Shown here piece after piece: positions 6,276 through 13,474 of a DNA stretch of 30,230 nucleotides. This DNA comes from a virus. The DNA is taken from the IMG/VR virus record IMGVR_UViG_3300049217_000136, positions 1 through 30,230 of that record. One strand, 5' to 3'. Position 1 is the stretch's first letter, and every line of letters starts with the position of its first letter. The notes beneath the pieces were generated by a model. It was not told the origin of the DNA. It did not search any database and saw only the letters and a program-made list of their open reading frames with translations. Made by a program: the position numbers and the translations under genes.

Positions 6276-6361
6276 TCGCTGTTGCCCTTCGCCGCGCGGA
6301 AGAACAACGCCACAAGCAGCGGCGCCGCGATGAAGAAGGCGATAGCGAGCAGTGCCTTCAT
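6272..6361 (-). CDS. 29-residue membrane microprotein
   Basis: ATG 6361 to TGA 6272-6274. The peptide begins MKALLAIAFFIAAPLLVALF and ends with a basic, polar tail (FRAAKGNSE). It is almost entirely one hydrophobic helix. It overlaps the upstream gene and the next membrane microprotein by ATGA, so the two membrane peptides would be made in series and might act as a pair. Confidence 0.65.
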   Translation of the reverse strand: MKALLAIAFFIAAPLLVALFFRAAKGNSE

Positions 6362-6570
6362 CGCGCTGACCTCCGCTTGCCGCCCTCGGCGTAGAGCTGG
6401 CGCAGGTGCTTCGCGTGATGCTGGATCCAATCGGCATGGCGCACCAGGGCCTCGGCGTGCTCCAGGGCGCCCCTCGGTTTGTCGTCGCCCAGGTTGCGGA
6501 GATGTGAGAGCGCTAACAGCACATCGTCGACGTGGTCCGCGACTTTCTCGATGTGTTCGGCGCGGGTCAT
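6358..6570 (-). CDS. Small His-rich helical hypothetical protein
   Basis: A 70-residue protein starting MTRAEHIEKVADHVDDVLLA. It is helical with regularly spaced His residues (H6, H13 and a later HADWIQHHAKHLRQLY block), which could form a metal site or simply a surface. It ends in a basic tail (GGKRRSAR). Start 6570 overlaps the upstream stop by ATGA. No family recognised. Confidence 0.7.
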   Translation of the reverse strand: MTRAEHIEKVADHVDDVLLALSHLRNLGDDKPRGALEHAEALVRHADWIQHHAKHLRQLYAEGGKRRSAR

Positions 6571-7163
6571 TTGCGCCGCGCTTTCTTCGCAGGCTTCGCT
6601 GGATCCGCGATGGTGACCTTGAGCGATGGCTTCTTGGGCTTCACGCTGATGCAGCGACCCCACAGGTTCAGCACCTTCTCAGCCAGGCGCTTGGGCAGCG
6701 ACTCGCTCTTGAGCGCGGCCTCGGCGCCTTCGACGACCTCGTACTTCGAGCGAAGAGCGAAGAGCTTGGGGAAATAGTCGCCGTGGCCATTGGCTTCGAG
6801 CGCTTCCTTCAGCGTTTCCACCCGCTCATCCAGGATGGTGAGCGTGTCGGACTTGGTGACCATCAGCTCCGAGACCTTGCCCGCCAGGCGGCGGCTCTTC
6901 TCAGCATGCGGCGGCACAATGCCATGCTTCAGCACCAGCGCAATAGCCTCGGCCTCGATGGTTTCGAACGCGCCGGTGGCCTCGGCCTTGGCGATCTTCG
7001 CGGCCTGGTGGCGCCTGGCGAGATCGTCAATGAACTCGGGCTTCGGGCGTTCCTCGTGCGGAACGGCATCGGCCGGCTCAGACTTCGGCGCGGCGTCCGG
7101 TTCGAGCGCGGACAGCAGGCGTTCGAATTCGTCGTCGTGGGTGGGTACCGTTGCAGTGGTCAT
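6567..7163 (-). CDS. Hypothetical early protein, helical
   Basis: A 198-residue protein from ATG 7163, with AAGGAG five bases upstream: one of the few early genes here with a strong ribosome binding site and a gap (10 bases) before it. The N-terminal 45 residues are acidic and disordered. Residues about 50-150 look like a long helical domain (FIDDLARRHQAAKIAKAEAT, then VSELMVTKSDTLTILDERVE), and the C-terminus is very basic (PSLKVTIADPAKPAKKARRK). Position downstream of A and B is where Mu has its exonuclease-protecting and other DNA-binding early proteins, but I see no specific similarity to Gam. Unknown. Confidence 0.75.
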   Translation of the reverse strand: MTTATVPTHDDEFERLLSALEPDAAPKSEPADAVPHEERPKPEFIDDLARRHQAAKIAKAEATGAFETIEAEAIALVLKHGIVPPHAEKSRRLAGKVSELMVTKSDTLTILDERVETLKEALEANGHGDYFPKLFALRSKYEVVEGAEAALKSESLPKRLAEKVLNLWGRCISVKPKKPSLKVTIADPAKPAKKARRK

Positions 7164-7173
7164 GGGACTCCTT

Positions 7174-7383
7174 TCAGATGCCCTTGCGGGTGAGCCATTG
7201 AGAGAGCAGCGTGTGCGCGCAGGCCGCGCCGCAGACGTCGCCGATGACGGGATTGCCAATGCTTATGACAGGCTGCTCAATCGAGAAGAGGAGGCGGTCG
7301 CCGAAAGCTATGGCGAACAGCCAGTGGTTCGTCTCCTGCTTCTGCCGCTCGCACACGTTGCAGGCCTTGGTAACGATCTCCAT
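7174..7383 (-). CDS. Small Cys-containing hypothetical protein
   Basis: A 69-residue protein starting MEIVTKACNVCERQKQETNH. It has a CxxC pair at residues 8 and 11 and a second pair near the C-terminus (DVCGAACAHTLL), separated by a beta-like segment (WLFAIAFGDRLLFSIEQP). This suits a single small zinc-binding fold. Start 7383 overlaps the preceding stop by one base (TGATG). Function unknown. Confidence 0.7.
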   Translation of the reverse strand: MEIVTKACNVCERQKQETNHWLFAIAFGDRLLFSIEQPVISIGNPVIGDVCGAACAHTLLSQWLTRKGI

Positions 7384-7655
7384 CAATGCACCAGGTCTTT
7401 CCGCGCGCCGTGCACTGCGCCGATGGCGATCATGTAAGCCAGAGCGGGCTTTGCGCTGCGCACAATGGCCTCGGCCACCGGGATCGGCACGCGGCCCCAA
7501 AGATCGATGCAATCGAGGGCAAGCTGCAGGTCGCGAGAGAGCACGGCCAGCGCGTCGTGGGTCTCATTGCCCACCTTGATGGCGCCGCGCGATTCCACGC
7601 AGGCCGTGCCGCCGAACTCGTCGATATAGACCAGGCGTTCGTTGCTGTCCGCCAT
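7383..7655 (-). CDS. Small hypothetical early protein
   Basis: A 90-residue protein starting MADSNERLVYIDEFGGTACV. The first 30 residues look beta-rich and the rest helical (ALAVLSRDLQLALDCIDLWG, then AKPALAYMIAIGAVHG). The final helix is hydrophobic but too polar at its edges for a confident membrane call. TGATG overlaps on both sides. No family recognised. Confidence 0.7.
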   Translation of the reverse strand: MADSNERLVYIDEFGGTACVESRGAIKVGNETHDALAVLSRDLQLALDCIDLWGRVPIPVAEAIVRSAKPALAYMIAIGAVHGARKDLVH

Positions 7656-8017
7656 CAGCGGCCTCCGATCGCGTGCGCAAGCGCGCGCTCGATCGCGCCG
7701 CCCTGGATGGCGCCGACGATCTCGATGGCGATGTAGAGCGCCATGCAGACAACCGCCGTCTTCAGCCAGAAGTCGCAGATGTTCGTCGTCGTGCGCAACA
7801 GCTTGCCGAACCTCGCGAGCTGCTCATCTGAAGGGCTGAAGTTCATCAGCGCCGCCCAGCAGCGGCCAAGCTTCACCGTGACATGCACGCGGTTGCCGTG
7901 GACCGAAGCCGTCAACTGGCCTTCGCGGTGCGTCTGCCGGTAAGCGATCTCGGGGTTGGCGGCCGGCTCGTGGTCCACCAGGCGGCGCAGGGATTCGGGC
8001 AATGCATTCGGGGTCAT
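7655..8017 (-). CDS. Hypothetical protein with C-terminal membrane segment
   Basis: A 120-residue protein starting MTPNALPESLRRLVDHEPAA, coupled to the B ATPase by an ATGA overlap. The soluble part has beta strands (GQLTASVHGNRVHVTVKLG). A hydrophobic stretch around residues 85-110 (FWLKTAVVCMALYIAIEIVG) probably spans the membrane. It follows B directly, so it may be made in fixed ratio to the transposition proteins. Function unknown. Confidence 0.75.
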   Translation of the reverse strand: MTPNALPESLRRLVDHEPAANPEIAYRQTHREGQLTASVHGNRVHVTVKLGRCWAALMNFSPSDEQLARFGKLLRTTTNICDFWLKTAVVCMALYIAIEIVGAIQGGAIERALAHAIGGR

Positions 8018-8997
8018 TCGGCCTCCTCGGGCTCGGTTGCGGGCGCGGCATCCGCGCAGATATGCCGCGCGTCTTCAATGGCGAAGAACAGGTTGCGCGC
8101 GGAAATGTAAGAGAAGCTCTTGTCGTTGCGCTGGGCGGGGACCGTGGCTTCCTTGATGCTCTCGGCAACGAACTCCTTGTCCTGCTGGCCCAGCTCGGCC
8201 GTGAGAATGCGCTCGGCCTCAACCGCGCTCAGCCCTTGCAGCAGGTGGGTGCGGCGCAAGCGGCTGCGCCACTGCTCCATTTGCCAGTGCATGAGCCTGC
8301 GCGACAGATCGTGGCTGCCGCCCAGGGCCACGCCGAAGAAAGGCGGCGTGTCCAGCAACTGGCGAAGGACTTCCAGGCCCTGGTGCTCCAGGTGCTGGGC
8401 CTCGTCCACAATCAACAGCGTCCGCTGGCCGCCAAGGAAGAACCTGAGCTTGCGCAGCAGCTGGTCAATGTTCCCCCGGTTGGGAATGCCGGCTTCCGTG
8501 CAGGCCTCCACCAGGAACGAGCCGGGCGAGTGCTCAACGCGGGCATAGATATACACCGCGCGGCCAAGCTTGCTGGCGTTGATCTCCTGAGCCACGCGGC
8601 GGAACGTATAAGTCTTCTGTGTGCCTGGAGGGCCGTCCACGAGAAACGCCGCGCCTTGTTTCAATGCAGACCACATCGAGCGGCGAATTGCGGAGTACTC
8701 GCCGGTGGGATAGTGGCGCAGATCGGCCGGCCGCGGGTGGGTGATCTCGTAACGGTCGATAACCTGCTTCAGCGCCGCGCGCACCGCCAAGGTGTTCGAG
8801 TCGGCCGGCCGGTTGGATCCATACTGCCCGCTCAGGAACACCCGCAGCGACGACGGGTTGAGCCCGGCCAGGTCTGCCAGCTCGGCGATGGTGAGCCCCG
8901 CATGCAGCACAAAGCTCCTCGCCCGCCGGATCATGTCGGCGTCGCCGGGCAGCCCCAGGGATTCGAGATGAGGCCTACGCTTGGCCAGGATGGACAT
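8014..8997 (-). CDS. B: AAA+ ATPase, Mu B-type transposition target protein
   Basis: A 327-residue protein. The N-terminus has a lambda-repressor-type helix-turn-helix (residues about 35-58, LTIAELADLAGLNPSSLRVF), as in Mu B. The AAA+ core follows: Walker A GPPGTQKT (122-129) and Walker B LLIVDEAQ (194-201), then LGGSHDLSRR as a sensor region. In Mu, B binds ATP and DNA, selects the target and stimulates the A transposase, and gives target immunity; these roles are inferred by family. It starts 23 bases inside the A gene, with GGAG upstream. Length agrees with the Mu B family (about 310). Confidence 0.93.
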   Translation of the reverse strand: MSILAKRRPHLESLGLPGDADMIRRARSFVLHAGLTIAELADLAGLNPSSLRVFLSGQYGSNRPADSNTLAVRAALKQVIDRYEITHPRPADLRHYPTGEYSAIRRSMWSALKQGAAFLVDGPPGTQKTYTFRRVAQEINASKLGRAVYIYARVEHSPGSFLVEACTEAGIPNRGNIDQLLRKLRFFLGGQRTLLIVDEAQHLEHQGLEVLRQLLDTPPFFGVALGGSHDLSRRLMHWQMEQWRSRLRRTHLLQGLSAVEAERILTAELGQQDKEFVAESIKEATVPAQRNDKSFSYISARNLFFAIEDARHICADAAPATEPEEAE

Positions 8998-10846
8998 TTG
9001 CTTTTCTCCGGAGCAGTCGTGCGGCCATGCGTTCCGCTGCCTGGCCGGGCAGGAGTGTTGGTTGGGGCGAGTTCTCGCTGGGCGCGAGGCGGGGCTTCCG
9101 CTGCGTCAAAATGTCGGTCACGTTGCCCGATGGCGGCGCAAGGCGCGCGGCCATGGCTGCGAGGGGCGTCTGCGCGCCATTGGAGCGCGCGGCGCGGCTG
9201 ATGGCCTCAATGGTTTCGCGCGTGCCCTTCTCCAGCCGCCGGCGCATGGCCATGGAGTCGCCGATCTGTTTCTGCACCTTGGGGTCGCCGGGGGCGAAGC
9301 GGGCCAGGTCTTCCGGTCGCAGCCAGGCCAGAAAGCAACCGTCCAGGTCAAGCGCCGCGGCCGCGTCGCGATCCCCCGGATCGTAGGCCACCAGAATTTC
9401 GCGCTCATTCTGGCAGTGCAGCGTTGTGTAGCCGGCTTCGTCTACCGGCACAAAGCGCCGTTTGTTCAGGGCCACGGCGCACTCGCGCACAGTACGCTTC
9501 TCGCGCTCGGCCATCAGCAGCGCCAGCGCGGCCGGCTCGGGCGCGGGCTTCTGCGCGGGATTGAGGTGCGCCTCGAAGACCTGGGCCGGCGAGCAGCCTT
9601 CCATGCCTTCGCCGCCGTGGGGCGTGACGTTGTATTCCTCAATCCACGCCAGGCACGCGGCCACAAAGTGGCTGGCGAGCGGATGCTTGCTGAGCGCCGC
9701 GCGCCCGCTCTTGAGCAGCTTGCGGTGCTCCATCATGCTGGCCGTGGTGGCGTCTGGCCGCGTGAAGGGGTTGCCGCTGGTATAGGTGGGCCACACCTTG
9801 TCGAACCGCTCATGCAGCGTGCGGAAGAACCGCTCGACGTGCTTGGACTGCGGGTGGTGCGGGATGCAATGCGTGACGGCGACGCCCATGCGGGCCAGAA
9901 AGCCGGTGGCCGCAACCTTGTCAAGCTCGGCGCGCCACCAGCCCTGGGGCGCGAGCGGACTCTCGGCCAGATAGCCCGGCTGCGCGCCGCGCGCCACCTT
10001 GCGGTAGTCCTTGCCGTTGTCCACGTAGAGATGCTCGGGCGGCCCGCAGCGCAGCACCGCGCGGCGCATGGTGGCGGCGATCGCGCGGGAGCTGCCCTCC
10101 CAGGCCCAGTTCGCGCCGGTCAGGTACCGGCTGCGATAGTCCAGCATGGCCGAGAGGCGAATGCGGATCGGCGCGCCCCACTCCGCGTCGTCGAAGCAGT
10201 CGTTGGCGCACTCCACGTCGTGAATCATGTGGTCGCCGACCCAGATCTGATTCGCAAACTCGGTGTAGCCGCGGCGCAGATAAGGCGCCATGCGGTCGCG
10301 ATAGGCCTTGCGGCCGTTGCGTGCGTAGACCGTGAGCGAGGGTGGCATGGACTTGAGCCACGCGCGCACCGTGTCGTAGTGGGGCAGGTCCCCGGCCGGT
10401 ATCTGCAACGCCTCGCGCTCACGGACGATGGCTTCGTGCGCCACGCGGCAGCTCTGCCGCTGGTCTAGGTAGAGATAGGCCGCGAGCCATGCGGCGCGGG
10501 GATAAGTCTGGAAGAAGCGGCTTGCACCCTTGTCGCTGCGCTGCTTATCGGCCAGCGCGGGCAGGCCGCCGTCTTTGAAGGCGCGAAGCCAGCGATAGAT
10601 CGTGGTGGACGTGGTTCCGTTGGCCTCAGCCGTGTGCTCCACCAGGCGGCTCATGCTGGTAACCGGTGTGCCGTCTTTGAGCCGGAGCGAGACGTATCGA
10701 GCTGGATCGCCGTCGTAACTGAGGATCGGCTTGATGATCGCGTGGCGACCCTCGGCCTGGGCGCGGGCCTCGGTATCGGGAAGCGCGACGCGCTCCGGAC
10801 GCGCCGCTGGCGAGGCGAAGGGGATGAGGGCGAGGGCGGCGCTCAT
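8975..10846 (-). CDS. A: DDE transposase, Mu A-type
   Basis: A 623-residue protein. ATG 10846 is chosen because AGGAGG lies five bases upstream and it overlaps the preceding stop as ATGA. An N-terminal helix-turn-helix region (LVEHTAEANGTTSTTIYRWL) precedes an RNase-H-like integrase core (rve). The DDE triad is visible as D205 (NQIWVGDHMIHD), D276 (LYVDNGKDYR) and E338 (HHPQSKHVERFFRTLHE). A C-terminal region with a Mu-transposase C-type beta barrel and a basic tail follows. It catalyses end cleavage and strand transfer in integration and replicative transposition. The ends it would act on are not in the window. A and B overlap by 23 bases. Confidence 0.95.
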   Translation of the reverse strand: MSAALALIPFASPAARPERVALPDTEARAQAEGRHAIIKPILSYDGDPARYVSLRLKDGTPVTSMSRLVEHTAEANGTTSTTIYRWLRAFKDGGLPALADKQRSDKGASRFFQTYPRAAWLAAYLYLDQRQSCRVAHEAIVREREALQIPAGDLPHYDTVRAWLKSMPPSLTVYARNGRKAYRDRMAPYLRRGYTEFANQIWVGDHMIHDVECANDCFDDAEWGAPIRIRLSAMLDYRSRYLTGANWAWEGSSRAIAATMRRAVLRCGPPEHLYVDNGKDYRKVARGAQPGYLAESPLAPQGWWRAELDKVAATGFLARMGVAVTHCIPHHPQSKHVERFFRTLHERFDKVWPTYTSGNPFTRPDATTASMMEHRKLLKSGRAALSKHPLASHFVAACLAWIEEYNVTPHGGEGMEGCSPAQVFEAHLNPAQKPAPEPAALALLMAEREKRTVRECAVALNKRRFVPVDEAGYTTLHCQNEREILVAYDPGDRDAAAALDLDGCFLAWLRPEDLARFAPGDPKVQKQIGDSMAMRRRLEKGTRETIEAISRAARSNGAQTPLAAMAARLAPPSGNVTDILTQRKPRLAPSENSPQPTLLPGQAAERMAARLLRRKANVHPGQA

Positions 10847-11292
10847 CGCCGCCTCCTGTTCTGATGCCAAATCGTCTCAATCTCGGCGCGCGCTGCCTCA
10901 TCAAGGAAAGGCGAGAGATAGAGCCGTACTGCGCCTGGGCACGGGCGCCGTTGGGGGTCATAGCCGCGATCGAGCGCCGGGATCCAATGGCGGCAGTTTT
11001 GGAGCACCCTGAGCGCTACGCGCAAGCGGAGATCGCCCGCGCCCGGCTCCATCGCTTCATAGATTGCTTCCCATTTAGCGATCTTCAGCTCGGCAAGGTA
11101 GGTCTTGCCGGGTTGACGATTCTTCCAAACGATCCTGCGCGCACCAATGGGAATGATCGGAGCATCGGGCTTATCGCAGACGGGCTGAGAGCGCGGGAGA
11201 CCGGTCAGATCGCTCGATCCGCACAGCACCACCGCGATCATGGCCGTCAGTAGGTTGCCGAGCTGTTCGAGGCGGGTGCTTTCCTGGCTCAT
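10843..11292 (-). CDS. Hypothetical early protein upstream of transposase
   Basis: A 149-residue protein starting MSQESTRLEQLGNLLTAMIA. The first 25 residues are hydrophobic and could be a membrane segment or a buried helix. The rest is Arg-rich with scattered Trp and Cys (RRIVWKNRQPGKTYL, LQNCRHWIPALDRGY). No family recognised. It is coupled by ATGA to the transposase gene, so it may modulate A translation. Confidence 0.75.
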   Translation of the reverse strand: MSQESTRLEQLGNLLTAMIAVVLCGSSDLTGLPRSQPVCDKPDAPIIPIGARRIVWKNRQPGKTYLAELKIAKWEAIYEAMEPGAGDLRLRVALRVLQNCRHWIPALDRGYDPQRRPCPGAVRLYLSPFLDEAARAEIETIWHQNRRRR

Positions 11293-11759
11293 AGCTCGAT
11301 GCCTCGTAGTCCGGCCTCAATGAGCTGGACGTTTTCAGAGGCGCGCTTTTGACGAAGGAACTCGCGGCCCAGTTCGAGCAGCTTGCTTTCGGTGGAGTCG
11401 ATTACCCGGAAGCCGGCCAGTTCGACAAGGCAGAACAGCAGCCGGTTGTCGTTCACGGCCGCGCAAAAGCTGCGGTCCCAGGCTCCGGGCCAGCGGTGAA
11501 GCTCCTTCGACTCAGAGGTAAAGGAGGTAATCATGCGGGCGGTCACAGGCAGCCCGAGCGTCCGAGTCATCTCTTCGGCGATCTGCTCGCGCGATTTGCC
11601 GCTGCGTTTGATGGACGCCGTGACGACTTCGCGCACCAACGAATCGTCGTTCAGGCTCCCTGGGAGCACGTCGATGGAGGAATTTTTCGCAAAGAGCGGC
11701 AGTGACTGTTCAGGCACTCCTGCCCCACACTTGGGCAATGGTGACTTCCCCCGGGTCAT
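11289..11759 (-). CDS. Early regulatory/DNA-binding phage protein
   Basis: A 156-residue protein. The central part (SGKSREQIAEEMTRTLGLPV followed by TARMITSFTSESKELHRWPG) has a pattern I recall from conserved early proteins of Mu-like siphophages: a helix-turn-helix-like IAEEM...V-x-x-x-M-x-x-x-T-x-E-S-K-E block followed by a helical domain (LLFCLVELAGFRVI). It is the second gene from the early promoter, coupled by ATGA to both neighbours. A role in early regulation or transposition is likely but inferred. Confidence 0.75.
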   Translation of the reverse strand: MTRGKSPLPKCGAGVPEQSLPLFAKNSSIDVLPGSLNDDSLVREVVTASIKRSGKSREQIAEEMTRTLGLPVTARMITSFTSESKELHRWPGAWDRSFCAAVNDNRLLFCLVELAGFRVIDSTESKLLELGREFLRQKRASENVQLIEAGLRGIEL

Positions 11760-11965
11760 GCCGCAGCCCTCTGCCCGCGCCTCTCGAATCGCGATACCTC
11801 ACGCTCGACGCGGGCATATTCCCTTTTCAAAGCCTCTTCGACGCTCCGAGAGCGCCTCTTGCCGGTGGCCACCATGCAGACGTGGGATCGGCTGAGCCCC
11901 AACTGTCGGGCCACTCGACTTTGAATGCTGCGCGTCAGCTTCGTTCGATAAGTCGATGCGTTCAT
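11756..11965 (-). CDS. Ner-like small helix-turn-helix protein
   Basis: A 69-residue basic protein from ATG 11965, the first gene of the leftward early operon. Residues about 12-42 form a helix-turn-helix (SIQSRVARQLGLSRSHVCMV, then ATGKRRSRSVEEAL), followed by a charged helix. In Mu-like phages the first early gene is Ner, which turns down early and repressor transcription at the divergent control region; the position and domain fit this role. It is not obviously related in sequence to Mu Ner. The two palindromes immediately upstream are its candidate binding sites, shared or contested with the repressor. Confidence 0.8.
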   Translation of the reverse strand: MNASTYRTKLTRSIQSRVARQLGLSRSHVCMVATGKRRSRSVEEALKREYARVEREVSRFERRGQRAAA

Positions 11966-11976
11966 ATATCCTGTCC

Positions 11977-12006
11977 GGGGAACGCTGTCCCCCGAAACGC
12001 TGTTTC
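11977..12006. promoter_or_regulatory. Tandem operator-like palindromes
   Basis: Two adjacent palindromes share the core AACGCTGT at a 15-base pitch. The first, GGGGAACGCTGTCCCC (11977-11992), has arms GGGGA/TCCCC. The second, GAAACGCTGTTTC (11994-12006), has perfect arms GAAAC/GTTTC. A degenerate third element, GGAAGTCCCC (12010-12019), has the first palindrome's arms without the central four bases. They lie between the early promoter and the first early gene, where a repressor would block initiation or early elongation. Confidence 0.65.
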
Positions 12007-12019
12007 CCTGGAAGTCCCC

Positions 12020-12048
12020 ACAGTAAAGGAAGCTTACATTCTTGTCAA
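12020..12048 (-). promoter_or_regulatory. Leftward early promoter (sigma70-like)
   Basis: Read on the minus strand: TTGACA (12048-12043), a 17-base spacer, then TACTGT (12025-12020). The -35 is a perfect consensus and the -10 matches three of six bases including the key first T, A and last T. Transcription should start near 12,013 and run into the Ner-like gene, with both operator palindromes in the first 40 bases of the transcript. Confidence 0.6.
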
Positions 12049-12061
12049 TAAAAATGTAGGG

Positions 12062-12763
12062 ATGCTTTCGCGGCGTGACCGCCTCGAGGCTATTGCGTCC
12101 AGAATCAAAGGCCTCCGGGTCGACCGGAAGCTCAAGCAGGAAGCCATCGCCCAGATGTGTGGCGTAAGCCGCGTCCAGGTATCGCGGTGGGAGCATGCGC
12201 TGGATTTACCCTCTGCGAGCGCGCTTCTGAAGATATCGGAGATGGTGCCGGACTCCGAGCGCCAATGGTGGCGAGATGAGGCAGCCGAACAGGCTGGTGT
12301 TGATTTGCAGGATATTAATCCATCAGTGACTTGCATCGGACCGAAGGCACTGCGTACTATTCCGCTAATAAAAAGAGACAGAGGGGTGGGCGCATTGGGC
12401 GAAGTGGCGTCGCGAGACGTTGAACGCGAGTTGTATTTCCCCGTTGAATGGTTCCCAGAGGGCGGTGACATCAGGGCCCTGCGGTTTCAAGGCGTATCCG
12501 CGACGGAGATGGTCGCCATGGTGGATACAAGCCGGCGAGATGCGGATCGGCTGGTGGGGCACATGGTCGCTGTGCACACTCCGTTGGGGATTGAGATTCG
12601 ATGGCTGGGCGTGGAGGCGGGCACATATCTGCTCCTGCCGTTCCAGCCCGGTCAGTCGCTGAAGCTGCTTCGTCCTCGCGGCGAAAACAGCATAATCGGC
12701 TTGGTGCGGTGGGTCGGCGATTCGGTCGAACCGCCAGAAGATTCGATGGTGCGGATGCATTAA
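12062..12763 (+). CDS. CI/LexA-type repressor with degenerate S24 domain
   Basis: A 233-residue protein from ATG 12062; the open frame upstream crosses the switch and the Ner-like gene and is rejected. An N-terminal helix-turn-helix (residues 25-46, KQEAIAQMCGVSRVQVSRWE) is followed by a linker and a C-terminal S24-like domain (about 125-220): ALRFQGVSATEMVAMVDTS, VGHMVAVHTPLG, IIGLVRWV. The usual GDSM is GVSA with Ser146 kept, and the position of the catalytic Lys appears to be Arg180 (GIEIRWLG). Self-cleavage may therefore be lost. It is divergent from the early operon and should hold lysogeny by binding the palindromes at 11,977-12,006. Confidence 0.85.
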   Translation: MLSRRDRLEAIASRIKGLRVDRKLKQEAIAQMCGVSRVQVSRWEHALDLPSASALLKISEMVPDSERQWWRDEAAEQAGVDLQDINPSVTCIGPKALRTIPLIKRDRGVGALGEVASRDVERELYFPVEWFPEGGDIRALRFQGVSATEMVAMVDTSRRDADRLVGHMVAVHTPLGIEIRWLGVEAGTYLLLPFQPGQSLKLLRPRGENSIIGLVRWVGDSVEPPEDSMVRMH

Positions 12764-12778
12764 GGGAGATGGGAGCTT

Positions 12779-13213
12779 ATGAAACGGTCGGCTTTATCAA
12801 TTTTCGCGGGCCTGTTGGTGACCTGCGCCGTCGCGTTTGGGGATCGTCCTGTCTATGCGCAGACGGTCGTTTCGCGCCCAGCATTTCGTGCCAAGTTGAT
12901 TGAAGCTGTCCAGGACGTCGACGCAATGAATGACCCGGTGAATTTTCCTTTGGAAGAGGCGATGAACAGAGTTCACGCACGTCGCAGCATTCAGGAACTG
13001 GGACGTGTAGCTCAATCCCCGATGGAAACCAACATTGCCGCCCACGCCGCTCAATATCTCCAAAGTGTGCGGACCTGCATCTTTGCGAGAAGTACTTCCA
13101 CGCCAGAATCTAGCCGGGACTGCCTGGATGGCGCGGACAAGGAACGGTCCGTCGCTCTCAGGTTGGCGGGAATAGAGGGGAAATCCGTCTATCCCCACGC
13201 AACCTCGCAATAG
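12779..13213 (+). CDS. Exported hypothetical protein, candidate lysogenic cargo
   Basis: A 144-residue protein starting 15 bases after the repressor stop, with GGGAG upstream, so it is probably on the same lysogenic transcript. It has a clear Sec signal peptide (MKRSALSIFAGLLVTCAVAF, cleavage near VYAQ at residues 25-28). The mature part is helical with two Cys (RTCIFAR and SRDCLDG), which may form a disulphide in the periplasm. No family recognised. Location next to the repressor and export are typical of morons (lysogenic conversion or superinfection exclusion), but this is inferred. Confidence 0.8.
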   Translation: MKRSALSIFAGLLVTCAVAFGDRPVYAQTVVSRPAFRAKLIEAVQDVDAMNDPVNFPLEEAMNRVHARRSIQELGRVAQSPMETNIAAHAAQYLQSVRTCIFARSTSTPESSRDCLDGADKERSVALRLAGIEGKSVYPHATSQ

Positions 13214-13249
13214 GCGGCCGATCCATCTCCATGCGGAAAGTGAGGGGCT

Positions 13250-13474
13250 GTGCCGGTTTGCAAGTACTGCGGCAAATGGAGCGGTCTCTTCGATGACGAA
13301 CATCAGGACTGCGCCGCGGCCGTGGCCAAGGGGCTGCCGGTGCCGTCCGATGTCGAGCCCGCGCCGCCGCGGCCGGTCACGCCGACTTCAATTTTCTGGT
13401 CAGTCTTCCTGGCGCTGCTGGCATTCGGGCTCCTCGCAGCGGTCTTGGCCTTCCTCCTCCGCGCTTCATCTTGA
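13250..13474 (+). CDS. Small zinc-ribbon membrane protein
   Basis: A 74-residue protein from GTG 13250, with GAGG upstream. The N-terminus has a Cys/His cluster (VCKYCGKWSGLFDDEHQDC), then a Pro-rich linker (EPAPPRPVTPT) and one membrane helix (FWSVFLALLAFGLLAAVLAF) ending in LRASS. The zinc finger would sit on one face of the membrane. It stands just before the endolysin and could be part of the lysis region, but zinc-ribbon membrane proteins of this kind also occur in hosts. Function unknown. Confidence 0.7.
   Translation: MPVCKYCGKWSGLFDDEHQDCAAAVAKGLPVPSDVEPAPPRPVTPTSIFWSVFLALLAFGLLAAVLAFLLRASS

Noticed and set aside
8002-9201. 399-codon plus-strand frame opposite the B ATPase
   Set aside because: Antisense of a gene with clear Walker A and B motifs.
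8981-10468. 495-codon plus-strand frame opposite the transposase
   Set aside because: Antisense of the DDE transposase; Arg/Ala/Gly-rich without domain features.
11702-12061. N-terminal extension of the repressor frame
   Set aside because: It would run through the early promoter, the operators and the Ner-like gene; the HTH begins soon after ATG 12062, which matches repressor architecture.
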